DNA of 51,120 nt from Sclerotiophoma versabilis. Its lineage: Eukaryota; Ascomycota; Dothideomycetes; Pleosporales; Didymellaceae. A model generated the notes under the pieces. The model worked only from the letters and a program-made list of their open reading frames with translations. It did no database searches and was not told the origin of the DNA. This document shows positions 36,362 to 46,691 of this stretch, piece after piece (the stretch's first letter is position 1; every line of letters begins with the position of its first letter). Location of the stretch: contig JAAROD010000038.1 in the NCBI GenBank assembly GCA_012274445.1, forward strand, positions 1 to 51,120, read 5' to 3'. A program made the translations under genes and the position numbers.

Positions 36362-39300
36362 GACAAAAATTTTTCCAAAGACACAGATTCTACAACAATA
36401 GGCATAGAACTGTGTAAGATACCACAAATTTCTGAACATTGCCCATAGAATGTTCCTAATCTGTTAATTAAAACAGAGAATTGGTTTAATCTACCAGGGT
36501 CGTTCTACAACTTCGACCTAAAATTTAACCGTGGCTATTCTAGCTAATAAATTTAAACTTATAACGATTTTTGTAAGGTTTTTCACTATATATATAACTT
36601 CTTATTGTACTTCTGCTAACGCCAAACTTAGATGCTGCTTTTACCACTGATTCCATTATAGTAGTAGTGTTTGTATCTATATCAAAAACTTCTACTATAC
36701 TACCATAAGATGTGTGTAACTTATTTAAACTATCTGTTCTTTGTTTTTTTATAAGTTCACGTACCTGGGTTTCTGTTAAATCTGTAGGCACTGCCTCTGA
36801 AATTAGACTATTAGATAGGATGAAATAACCTAAAAAAAGTTCTTTGTTAACTATATGTTTTTTATAAGAAGTGTGATGTATACCTAGGTCAGCACAAAAA
36901 GCATTTAAGGATTTACTAGAATAATATAAAGTTTTACAGTGCTTATCATATAGATAGATATTAAATCCTTGATTAACTCTGAAATTAACTATCTTGTGAC
37001 TATTAAGATTAAATCTTTTATCTAATAAATAATATTGTTCTAAGAAACAATGAGCATAATTAGAAAAAGAAGAAGGTATAGCTGTCACTTCTAAAGTAAA
37101 TGCTTCTAATTTTTCCTTTTCTATCATAGGTAACAGTATTCCTGTATCTTTGTTAGAAAAGAGCACATTCTTTTCGAAGTATTGCTTAAACCTTCTTGCT
37201 AAATCATTACTTGATCCTACATAATTTTTATCTGAATACTTATGAGAAAAAATATATACTCCTGGTTTACTACGCTTAGAATTTGGTTTTCCTATTAATC
37301 CTACTAAAGCAGGGTATGTTTGATCGGTAAGAGGTAAATCAAATTTAACACTTGGCAGAGAGATGACCTCGTCTAACTGTTGTTGAGTTATAGAAACGTT
37401 TTGATTAAGCAACAAACTATTAATAACTTCACTAGTTATAGGTTTACCATTGCTTATATATTCTAAGGCTATAGTATTAGGACGATAGTCTTTATCAGAT
37501 GGAGTTAATCCTGATTTAAATCTATATAAACTTAAGTTAGCCGGATATCTATTTTTTAAAAAATTTACAATTGGGCGTTTAAACACGTATTACAACTTAA
37601 ACTTAGTTAGGTCAGGCTGTTGCAGTAGCTTTAATCTAGGGTTATTTTATAAACGGCTGATGCCATTTGGTATTATTTTATCCTAGAACCGGTTTCCCGG
37701 CGACTAGAGTACACCTTACCATTCGTTTTACCTAATGGAAGAACCGTCTACTCGTTGCTCTTTTACAGATAATTCATTATCTATTTTAGATCCACGATCA
37801 CCCATTTCTGTTACTAGAATCTTTAGTGATATTACCTTACCCTGAGTCATTAATCAGGCCAGTAAAAGGTTTCCCTTATTACCTTGGTTACTAAAGCTTT
37901 AGGGCTTCTCCGGAATTTGGCTCTTTAGCACATATAATGAATAGCCTACAAACATTATTTTTTTATGCATCACATTTAACACCTAATGCTGGGATAGCAA
38001 ATGAGTGAATAACATCAGCAGCAGTAAGAATAAATCTTGTGTGTGTAATTTCAGGAAGAATAACTCTATTATCTACTTCTAACATTCTTAAAGCCCCTTC
38101 TTCTAAGTCAGATTCAGGTACTAGGTAAGAATCAAATTCTACAAAATCTCCATCACTGTTTAAGAAGTCTGGGTATTCGTAACTTCAGTATCATTGGTGC
38201 CCCTCTGCTAATACAGATAATGAAGGATCAGTAACTTCATCCATTAAGTATAATAGTTTGAAAGAAGGGAAAGCAATTAATACTAAGATTAATGCAGGAG
38301 TAATTGTTCAAATTAATTCTATTAATGTCAATAAAAACTTCTATACTTTCATACAGAACCGGACTCTATCTTCACCTATTCTAGTACAATATTATATAAT
38401 ATAATGTTATAAAATAATGTCTAAGATAACAGGCGTTTCACGTATTAGTCTCTGAGGATCCTACTCTAATTTAAATATAAATTACGTAGTTTCCTGCTGA
38501 TTGTCCATTGTTTTATCCTACCTCTCTAGTTATTATTTATTTTTCTTGTTCATTTATAAATAAAAAATTAGGAGGACCAAAATGGCAGAATTGTCACTGA
38601 TAATAGTTAATATTATAGTATCTGAGGCTTTAGGAGTTTCCAGCATATAGTGAAATTTTATTCCTAGTTGTTCCAAGTTTAACCTTAACAATTGTATTGT
38701 TTTCTCCACTACACTATAATTATGAAAATTAACTAGATGAGAATTTATACCTCTCCTTAAAGACCTGACCGGAATTCATATATTTTATAACAGTACTTCC
38801 GCTCATATCTAAAAATTTAGCTGCTCTTCTAGCTGAAACGAAACTTCCTATAAGTTTAAATTCTTCTGAAGAGCATTTTTCATAGATATTAACAGGGTTT
38901 CCGTTCGATTTACTAATTTTCTCTTTAGTTTCAGATATATGTTTTCTATTTAAGGCTTTTTCTCTCATAAGTTCAACAGTTTTCTCATTGTGAGTTTTAC
39001 CATAAAAATGGTTATTCTCACCTCCTCTGGTTAACCTCATTTTTTCTATAGTATCCTCATTGTGTTTTCTACCAAATAAAGATGATTTAACTCCAATGTA
39101 TACACCTTTCAATGCTTTACTTCTTTTGTCTTTACTTTCTTGACTATGAGTATAACCTGAAGAACTTCCAGTTAATTTTAGTATATTATACTGAGGTTGT
39201 AAACTATCTAGGTAATATTGTTCTCTCTCCAGTAAGAGAGATTTATCACAATATTCTAATATAGATACTGAAAAGTTAATATAACCATATTTAACTAAAG

Positions 39301-39907
39301 CTCTACTGATTAAACTTTCTTTACTTTTTAAGTAGCTTAAGCTAAAATATTTTCGGAATCTTTTTGATAAATCTATAGATTGTCCTATATATATATCACC
39401 TGTAAGTAAATTTGTTCACAAATAAATACCAGATTTAGCTTTGTTTTCACAAATAGTCTCTTTTTTCATGTTGTAAGCATTATCGTAGAATTTTACTGAA
39501 GGAATAATAGATTTATTATTGAGGTTTACATTTTCCGTAGAGTGGAGATTGTTTTTATTAGTAGTGGAATAAGTCCTTATAGAAATTAAGGCTTTGTTAC
39601 TAAAAGGTAATTTAACATTGGAATACTTATGAATCGGCACATTTTTACCGTGGTTAAGGTATTTGTTACTTATAGGTGATTTAGCGCTATCAAAATTTTT
39701 TATAATAGCTCCTTGTATTCAACCAACACTAAATAAAATAGCAACTAAGTAATACATAATGTTATCATGTAATTCGATTAAAGCTTCCATTTGTGGACTA
39801 GCACTATCTTGGAAATATAGTCCTCAGGCTCTAGGTGCATCACATAAAAATTCGCTAGAAACAGTAAATAAACTGCTAATGGCAACAATGATAGAATGTA
39901 GGATTGT
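36343..39907 (-). CDS. cox2: Cytochrome c oxidase subunit 2 (in frame with cox1)
   Basis: Subunit carrying the CuA centre. Exons on the minus strand are up to 39647, 38328-37965 and 36500-36343. The junctions restore NKYLNHGTLIELIWT and VKCDAYPGRLNQ and follow group I rules. CuA ligands are in YGQCSEICGILHSSM (two Cys, Glu, His, Met) plus the His of AADVIHSFAIP; the aromatic stretch GHQWYWSYEYPDF is present. It ends SLEKFLSWLQEQ. No start codon of its own is evident: the frame is open from cox1 exon 4 through ILHSIIVAISSLFT into CDAPRAWGLYFQDSASPQME, and the first ATG would remove the mature N-terminus. It is either a fused COX1-COX2 precursor or initiation at ATT/ATC near 39904-39887. The start given is nominal. 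Confidence 0.93.
36501..37964 (-). other. Group I intron 2 in cox2
   Basis: 1,464 bp; exon ...GAT GCA T, intron ends in G before AC CCT GGT. Core blocks gccaaattccggagaagcc, aaccttttactggcctgatt, gggtgatcgtggatct and gtaaaagagcaacgagtag are nearly identical to those in the nad4 and nad5 introns, yet this copy carries a GIY-YIG rather than a LAGLIDADG gene. Confidence 0.88.
36540..37586 (-). CDS. GIY-YIG homing endonuclease in cox2 intron 2
   Basis: 348 residues. The GIY-YIG domain begins at about residue 108 (GVYIFSHKYSDKNYVGSSND, then LARRFKQYF with the conserved Arg) and continues to the Glu-containing LEQYYLLDKRFN. A second part ends with a NUMOD1-like helix-turn-helix (VVKAASKFGVSRSTIRSYI). 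The first roughly 100 residues are unlike the family and rich in Asn and Ser. An ATG start is present and the ORF is not fused to the exon. It stops at 36540, 39 bases before the 3' splice site. Confidence 0.85.
   Translation of the reverse strand: MFKRPIVNFLKNRYPANLSLYRFKSGLTPSDKDYRPNTIALEYISNGKPITSEVINSLLLNQNVSITQQQLDEVISLPSVKFDLPLTDQTYPALVGLIGKPNSKRSKPGVYIFSHKYSDKNYVGSSNDLARRFKQYFEKNVLFSNKDTGILLPMIEKEKLEAFTLEVTAIPSSFSNYAHCFLEQYYLLDKRFNLNSHKIVNFRVNQGFNIYLYDKHCKTLYYSSKSLNAFCADLGIHHTSYKKHIVNKELFLGYFILSNSLISEAVPTDLTETQVRELIKKQRTDSLNKLHTSYGSIVEVFDIDTNTTTIMESVVKAASKFGVSRSTIRSYIYSEKPYKNRYKFKFIS
38329..39646 (-). other. Group I intron 1 in cox2
   Basis: 1,318 bp between CAC GGT and ACA TTA ATA; U and G rules are obeyed. 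The ribozyme core is in the 3' part, with gctggaaactcctaaagcct, caatcagcaggaaactacg and ggatcctcagagactaa, closely matching nad1 intron 2. This is the second intron subfamily. Confidence 0.88.
38729..39646 (-). CDS. GIY-YIG endonuclease fused to cox2 exon 1
   Basis: In-frame continuation of the exon (306 codons), stop at 38729. GIYLWTNLLTGDIYIGQSID marks the GIY-YIG motif at about residue 76, with SKRFRKYF supplying the Arg and LEREQYYLDSLQPQYN the Glu. Then NUMOD3-type repeats (SSLFGRKHNEDTIEKM, NNHFYGKTHNEKTVELM) and a C-terminal NUMOD1-like segment (FVSARRAAKFLDMSGSTVIK). It is the intact counterpart of the broken ORF in nad1 intron 2. Confidence 0.87.
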
Positions 39908-42900
39908 ACTACTTTGTAATGGTAAGCTAGTAAATGCATGAGGTTTAGGTGGGTTATGTAATGCTCACTCTAACCCTGGAGCACATTTATCTTTAAGTAT
40001 TCTTAAGTAATCACTAAATAGTTGAGGAACCGCTCAAGGGTAACCAAATATAGCTTTTCCTTTAACAAGTTGTAAGTACACTATGTGTAAGAATAGCACA
40101 GTAGCAGCAACAGAAATAAGTGAACCAATACTACTAATAAAGTTTCAACCTGTAAAGGCGTCAGGGTAGTCACTAATTCTACGTGGCATACCTTGTAATC
40201 CTAAGAAATGTTGAGGGAAGAAAGTTAAATTAACTCCAGTAAATAAAACTCAGAAATGAGCTTTAGAGTATAATAAGTTATAATCTAACCCTAATATTTT
40301 AGGTATTCAGAAGTATCATCCACTAAATAAGGCAAATACGGCACCCATACTTAAAACGTAGTGGAAATGCAAATTTAAAAGTATAGACATTATTTGATCT
40401 ATACTTTGTAAACGGTGGACTATATCATTATCTAATTTTTTCTACAAAAGGTACTCTTTGTCATAAAGGATTCTTATATTGAATTCAATCCAATATAAAT
40501 TCAGAATATATTTTAAATTCTAAGCTTTCTTTAGGTTCATTTTTGAAATCTCTTATTTCAATAAACTTTTTAATTTTTGAGATTCTATAGAATTTAAAAT
40601 CGGAATATAATCTATTTTTCATGAAATATTCGTATAAGAATACCATACCTTTTACGTTTTGGTATTTATATGTTATAGAGTTATGAGATTTTCTAAGTGA
40701 AACAGCGGGTTTATAATTCGGTATGACATTATCTAAATTTAGTTTAGCAGTAAACTCGTTATTTTCAAATTCCAAGTTACATTCTATTCTATTTCCAGCA
40801 TAGTTATATACAATGGTACCATCTGTGTCAACTAAACCTGCTAAATAAGGATCGTTAGCTTCAATGTTGTAATTTGCTTCTTTATAATCTATGCCTAAAT
40901 AATCGCAAGATTTTTTTAATCCTACTACTTTTAGTCTAATTAAACCATTAATATTCTTAATTAAGAATAACATTTCCTCTTTCTTACTAATGATTCAGAG
41001 AGAGTGTGGTTTATTCTTATCAGATCTAATTCTACCTATATGTAACATATTTTGAATGTAACTCAATATTCTGATATCTCTGTTATGCAATTTAATTCTA
41101 ATAGTTTTTAAAACCATCTTAGAATTAATATTTCTAATATCAAAGTTACCGTCACCGTCTATAATACCAGCTAGTCATTTAAAAAATTCTTTATTTGAAA
41201 GATCTTTACCTTTTGAATCAGATATTTGGCGTGTAGTCTCTGAGAATCCTTTACAGTTTTCTGCTGATTGTATGTCCGTATTTTTAAAAAATACAGGTTT
41301 GTTATCATTTTGACTATGAATAGTTAGAAATGTAAAGTTTCTATAAGCATCTATTTTTAAAAGATAATAATGTAATATACATAGTAAACAACAACCTAAA
41401 AACATGGTTTCCAGCATATAGCCAAATGCGAAATAACCTAAAAGGTTATTAAGGCCCAATTGAGCAACTACGTAGTAAGTATCGTGGAAGGCAATATCAA
41501 GTGATGCGTTAGCAAGAACCACACCTGATAATCCCCCAATAGTAAACATAAATACGAAACCTAACGCAAAAAGTAATGATGGTATTAAATGTAAAGAACC
41601 ACCATAACAAGTTGCTAATCAAGAGAATATTTTAATACCAGTAGGAACTGCAATAATTAAAGTTGCAGCTGTGAAATATGCTCTTGTATCTACATCTAAT
41701 CCAACAGTATACATGTGATGAGATCAAACTACAAATCCTAAGATACCAATAGAACACATGGCGTAAACCATACCAAGGTATCCAAACACGCTCTTGTTAG
41801 AGTTAGCTGAAATTGTAGTACTAATTATACCAAAACCTGGAATAATTAAAATGTAACAATATTTTGATTAAAAGAATAGCTGTGTGTTATAACACAGTCT
41901 TTTCTCATTAATACTCAAGAATTTTGAGATCCTTGTTAGGACTTTATCTTAAGTTGTAGTATTTTCTTCATGACGGTTTATTAAAGATTTAATGGTTAAT
42001 ATTTTAGATAGCCCTTTATCTGTTAAATGTTCTTTGTCTTGTATTAATCTATATACCTTTCTTCATCTTAAATAGCTTATATGCTTTCTAGATTGTAAGT
42101 GGTATTTATCAAAATATTCTATAACCCTTTTAGCAGAACCGAAATTAGTAGAACTATAATAATAGGTATCTTGAGACTTCCTATATCCAATGTTTCCACC
42201 TAAGTATTCTTTTATCATATTTAACAATAGATCACTTTTTTGATCTATTTGAAAATTTAATCTTATTTCCGGTTTATCTCTAGTAATACGTTTAATAATT
42301 TTTATTTGAAAACTAGCATCCGCATCAGAGAAACCTGCTAATCAGTGGTTATCAAAATTTTTACTTGAATCCATAGTAAAATTAATATTTTGATCTGCAT
42401 ACTTAGTATGACTTAATACATTATTAACTACTTGGTTAAATCTGTGTTCTGTTTTTAATTTACCATTTATCAAGTTAATTACATTTAACATACCATTTTT
42501 ATTAGATACTATTAAAAGGTATGCGTTTTTGTCTTTTACTTTTCTTACATTACCGTAACCTAATCTTTCTTTAGAGTAATAGGCTAGAAATGCATCTGGA
42601 TAACTAAAAGTTATAACTAATTGTTGAGCTTTACTAAAATGACCATCCCCGTCTATTAATCCTGCTAGATAATGACCTAATTGTTCATTATTTAGAGGCT
42701 TCAAATGTTTAGGAACGTGATCTGATACACGTTTAACATTTTCTAAATTTACTACAACTTCGTCGCGTAGAGTCTCTGAGGTTCCATTTTTTATATATAA
42801 AATGTTACCTGCTGATTTCCTTCATTGTTCTAACTTTTTTACTATAACATTTAAGGGGGAGTATTTAGAACTATATAGCGAAGGGGTCCCAGCATACAGC

Positions 42901-44825
42901 AACGTTAAGAGGCCTACATACTTAACCTCAGGATGTCCGAAGAATCAGAATAAATGTTGGTATAATATAGGATCACCACCACCTGCTACTTCAAAGAATG
43001 AAGTATTAAAGTTTCTATCAGTAAGAACCATAGTAATTCCCATTAAATTGTTGATTTACTGGATAAAATCCCATAGCTTAAAATACAACTTTTAAGCTTA
43101 AAAAGTTACTAAAACTTAGTGTAAATACGCAAACACTCTCGTGTTTGATCGGACCATATCTTATATTTTTACGTTGTAGAATTTTTGTAAATGATCTCAA
43201 ATAAAATCTGTTCTGTAATTGTTCATACGAGATTTGATCTTTACTATTTTTTCCTTTCCTTCACTTGTATTATGCTCTTTTCTATCAAACATGTCTACTA
43301 CTTCCATTCAATCTAAGGAATCTAAATGTTTAGTTCCAAATAAAGGAAATTCTAAAAGATAATTTTTGACTTTTATATTACCTTTAAGGTTAGTAGTTCT
43401 AACTCTATACTCAGGTTTTGGTTTATCCGATCTTATTTTTTTTACTTCTGTTTCTAAAAACTCAGCAATATAAGTTAAAAAATCTAAATTATCATATCCT
43501 TTGTGATCTTCTCGTCTTTGGGATATTTCTAATTTACATTCCAATTTAGGATATATACCTGAAAGAGTAGTTCTTACTTGAAAAGAAGCATCTGCTTCTA
43601 TAAATCCTGACAACCATGGATTTAAATGTAAAGGCTCTATAGATACAGAATGTTTTTCAATACTTGTTCCTTTATTTTTATTATAAAAATCTATTAATGC
43701 GTTAAGACTATGTATTTTAGGTGTTCTCATTTTTCCATTTATTAATGAAATAATTGACAATATACCTTCATAACTATTTATAGTTAATATATAAGCATCT
43801 ACCCCTTTTTTTCTAGATAGTGAACCTACAGCTAATTCTTTTTGAATAAGTAAAGCTAGAGGTAGGTCTTTTAAATGAAAAATTATTTGTATAGAAGGGT
43901 AATTTAACCTACCCTTAGGGGTTCTTAAGGTTTTTGGTGTAATTATTGAACCATCACCTTCAATAAGCCCGGTAAAATAATAGCTAAAGAGAGATTTGTT
44001 TACATTTTTATTGGTATCAGTATGAACAGATCTAAGAGTTGTGAATAAAGGAAAGATAAAAATTTCTAAACTACAACCAAAATATTTTGGCGTGTGGCCT
44101 CTGAGGTTCTCTAAAAAGTTCAAACTTAATAGATTACCTGCTGATTGCGATATATATTCATATAACGGTTCCCAGAATACAGCCAAATTTAGAGCCGGCA
44201 GATTTAGTTTACCGGCTAAAACAGGTAATGATAATAATAATAAAACAGCTGTAATAACAACTGCTCATGCAAATAGGATTAATTTATGTAATCTTATTCC
44301 AGGACTTCTCATATTAAATGTAGTAGTCATAAAATTCATAGCTCCAAGTAAACTTGAAATACCAGAAAGATGTAATCCAAATATAGCTAAGTCCACACTT
44401 GGACCACTATGACTTTGTATTCCTGATAATGGAGGGTATAGAGTTCATCCTGTACCTACACCATTTTCAATTCCACCTGCAAATAAGAATAAAACAATAC
44501 TAGGAATTAATAATAAGTAACTAATATTATTAAGTCTAGGGAATCCCATATCAGGTCCTCCTAATCCTAATGGAAGTAAAAAATTACCAAAACCTCCAAT
44601 TAAAGCTGGCATAACCATGAAGAAAATCATAATTATAGCGTGAGCAGTAATAATACTGTTATATAATTGGTTATCAGCAATATACTGAACACCAGGACCT
44701 GAAAGTTCTAATCTAATTAAAACAGAAAATGCAGTTCCTACTAAACCTGAAAATAACGCATATATTAAGTATAAAACACCAATATCCTTAGCATTAGAAG
44801 ATAAAAATCATCTTTCGAATCACAT
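39908..44825 (-). CDS. cox1: Cytochrome c oxidase subunit 1 (no stop before cox2)
   Basis: Catalytic subunit of complex IV. Exons on the minus strand are 44825-44211, 43040-42925, 41856-41463 and from 40369. The protein starts [16 protein letters not shown]. Heme and CuB ligands are visible: ITAHAIIM (heme a His), WFFGHPEVY (CuB His and cross-linked Tyr, spanning a splice in the Val codon), SHHMYTVG (CuB His pair), HFHYVLSMG (heme a3 and a His). All junctions follow group I rules. The usual C-terminus [20 protein letters not shown] is followed by PLQSS and then, without any stop, by the cox2 N-terminal region. The end given (39908) is nominal; the physical ORF continues to 36343, 790 codons in all. 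Confidence 0.96.
40370..41462 (-). other. Group I intron 3 in cox1
   Basis: 1,093 bp between GTA GTT GCT and CAT TTC CAC, at the ligand-rich YYVVAHFHYV site, a frequent intron site in fungi. The P7-type gatatagtcc lies near the 3' end. The ORF is fused to exon 3. Confidence 0.87.
40428..41462 (-). CDS. LAGLIDADG endonuclease fused to cox1 exon 3
   Basis: 345 codons in frame with exon 3. Motifs are [18 protein letters not shown] and [16 protein letters not shown], both with an acidic residue (DGDG, DTDG), about 110 residues apart. TGA as Trp is used. It is likely active in homing to the cox1 site. Confidence 0.86.
41857..42924 (-). other. Group I intron 2 in cox1
   Basis: 1,068 bp splitting the Val codon of GHPEVY (GT/T). 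The exon ends in U and the intron in G. Core words cctcagagactctacg and tcagcaggtaac lie in the 5' part and are shared with the second intron subfamily. Confidence 0.87.
41949..42923 (-). CDS. LAGLIDADG endonuclease fused to cox1 exon 2
   Basis: In-frame with exon 2 (325 codons). Motifs are [17 protein letters not shown] and [16 protein letters not shown]; both acidic residues are kept. It ends with the [19 protein letters not shown] helix common to these enzymes. Confidence 0.87.
43041..44210 (-). other. Group I intron 1 in cox1
   Basis: 1,170 bp between GTT TTA GCC GGT and GGA ATT ACT. U/G rules are satisfied. The core overlaps the first part of the fused ORF (aatcagcaggtaatct, cctcagaggccac) and a P7-like gatatggtcc near the 3' end. 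Confidence 0.87.
43161..44210 (-). CDS. LAGLIDADG endonuclease fused to cox1 exon 1
   Basis: 350 codons in frame with exon 1. Motifs are [16 protein letters not shown] and [16 protein letters not shown], each with the catalytic acidic residue. It is the longest of the cox1 HEGs. The middle strand [20 protein letters not shown] is typical of this clade and is echoed in the cox3 intron ORF (VNLMHGKLRTPKNIRFNDLI). Confidence 0.87.
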
Positions 44826-45643
44826 GCTAATCCCTGATGTTTTAACTGTTAGGTCGTTGTACCTATCACTGTTATCATTTTCAGATATTATAAGGTTACT
44901 TTTAGAAAAGGTAATAGGATTATAATGGGTCACACTTCTCTAAAATTGTAGTGTAGTTGTATATTTCCATTTTTGAAAAAATATAGTAAAAAAAAGTTCA
45001 TTTTACTACACCTAAGGCTAGTTACACTAAAGTATAGGAATGGTTATCTTATTGCGATTACTATCACAATAATACTCCATCTAACTTGTGCTTTTTTATT
45101 TATTTGATTTTTTTTGTTTAAAAGAATACCGGCAACCTATGCATATCTATCCTTTAGGGATGGTCCTAAATAGTAAGAGGGATCAGACCTAAAGGCCAGT
45201 CCCCACGCACCTAGTTTTTTTCTAGTTATGAAATAACGTCGAAAAAAAGGAAGTAGTAAAGAGCCGTATAACTTTTCTAGTAACGAGAGCCCCAAAAAAG
45301 ATCTTAGTATAGGTCAACGCTTATTTCTATTACGTTTTTCTATTACAATTTTTCCTATCCTTTGGGGGATGGTCCTAAATATTTTATTTGTTTTGCCAAT
45401 AATTATTTCTGACTTAAGCAAAACAAATAAAATATTAACAGGGGCCAGAGCTAAAGGTCAGTCCCCCCTAGTTTTTTCTAGTTATAACGTCGAAAAATAA
45501 ACAAGGGACTAGCTAAAAAGAAAATAGCTTAGCTATAACGTGCTAACATCTAGTATAGGAAATACAAAGAGGTTATAAAAACACTCTATCTATTGAGAGA
45601 TTTGTTTTGGTTTTTCGTTCTATAAAACTATTTTACCGTGTAG
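44826..45643. other. Spacer upstream of cox1 with a duplicated hairpin repeat
   Basis: About 820 bp with no gene recognised on either strand. Two related elements occupy 45150-45270 and 45350-45530. The cox1 leader and promoter are presumably at 44826-45000. Confidence 0.65.
45150..45530. repeat. Two copies of a dispersed hairpin repeat
   Basis: Copy one has cctttagggatggtcctaaa, aaaggccagtcccc, ctagttatgaaataacgtcg. Copy two has cctttgggggatggtcctaa, a palindromic insert (attttatttgttttgc...gcaaaacaaataaaat), then ctaaaggtcagtcccccc and ctagttataacgtcg. A third, inverted copy is at 14212-14322. Confidence 0.8.
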
Positions 45644-45715
45644 AGGGGTATGAAGGAGTTGAACCTTATATTTATGATCTGCAATCAAAATGCATAGCCC
45701 TATGCAACATACCCC
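45644..45715 (-). tRNA. trnC: tRNA-Cys(GCA), copy 3 (best copy)
   Basis: Acceptor ggggtat/atacccc is perfect, anticodon loop ttgcaga gives GCA, T arm aagg/cctt with loop ttcaact. Flanking words ctatctattgagagatttg and ggtttttcgttctataaa are shared with the other two copies, so all three derive from one duplicated segment of about 130 bp. Confidence 0.85.
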
Positions 45716-45896
45716 TTTTTTTTTTTTACAGAGACAGTTTAGCACTATATCTCTCTAATACTTTTTACTAAAAGTAAAAATAAAAAGCTTATTTACTATA
45801 AGCAAAAATAAAAAAATACTAAAGTTCAACTAATTAAACTAGTTCAGAAGGATTACATTTGTCTAATACTCTAATAAGCTAAAGTAATAATAAATA

Positions 45897-46691
45897 TTAA
45901 TGTTTGTAAGAACTCTTTAACTTTTCAAATTCTGTTATCTTATTTAATATTTCAGACTTGTAAGAAGGATCTACTAGATTTATCTTATTTTGTAGTGTAA
46001 GTCCTTTTTGAATTAAATCACTAATATCAGATTGACGTTTAGTAATCAAGCTATCAATTATATTAATTCTAGTACCAACCCTATTGGCTACATCTTCTGA
46101 CATAGTAGAAGGAGCGTCAATACTAAGATTACCCTCACTGTCTGTGATTACATTTATACCATTTTCAACTACAGTAGTATCAAATTTATTGATAAAAGTC
46201 GCAAATTCAGACATGTGAGAACCAATGCTTAATATGATATTCGCTAAATCTGCTATATCACTGGAAGAATATAGGGTGTTCGTAGAACTTAAAAACGCAT
46301 GAGATACAGTGGTATCCACATTATTATAACTAGAAGTTTGTCTACTATCTATAGTTAACGCGTTTTTCCCTAATTCAAAAATAAACCCTAAAGTTAATAA
46401 CACAAAAAAGACCATCATTATAACTAACCCGTAAATGTCATTGGTATAACCGCTAACACTATAAGGGTAGACTAATAAAATTTCTAAATCAAATAAAAGG
46501 AATAAAAGAGCAAAAATAAAGAACGATACGCTAAACTGTGTTCTATTTTGCCCTAAAAATGAGTGGAAACCACATTCAAAAACACTGTCCTTTTCTTGGT
46601 AAGGATTATGAGGTGCTAAAATTAAATTTATTGCTAATAATAAAATAGCTAATATAGGGATAAATATAATAAAAAAAGTTGTGCTTGTCAT
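45897..46691 (-). CDS. nad3: NADH dehydrogenase subunit 3 with unusual C-terminal tail
   Basis: Complex I subunit carrying the switch-loop cysteine (VFECGFHSF, Cys40). Residues 1 to about 118 are a full normal ND3 ending FIFELGKNALTIDSRQ. The frame then continues for about 146 residues: a Ser/Thr/Asn linker followed by amphipathic, probably coiled-coil helices (SDISDLIQKGLTLQNKINLV, EILNKITEFEKLKSSYKH). There is no intron signal at the junction. A decayed copy of this tail alone follows atp6 at 15655-15905. ATG directly abuts the TAA of nad2, the conserved fungal nad2-nad3 pair. Confidence 0.94.
   Translation of the reverse strand: MTSTTFFIIFIPILAILLLAINLILAPHNPYQEKDSVFECGFHSFLGQNRTQFSVSFFIFALLFLLFDLEILLVYPYSVSGYTNDIYGLVIMMVFFVLLTLGFIFELGKNALTIDSRQTSSYNNVDTTVSHAFLSSTNTLYSSSDIADLANIILSIGSHMSEFATFINKFDTTVVENGINVITDSEGNLSIDAPSTMSEDVANRVGTRINIIDSLITKRQSDISDLIQKGLTLQNKINLVDPSYKSEILNKITEFEKLKSSYKH

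Noticed and set aside
39601..39660. Apparent frameshift at the end of cox2 exon 1
   Set aside because: Rechecking the bases gave NKYLNHG in frame up to the splice site at 39647; there is no extra base.
42802..43095. 97-codon plus-strand frame opposite cox1 exon 2
   Set aside because: Shadow of conserved cox1 coding sequence on the other strand.
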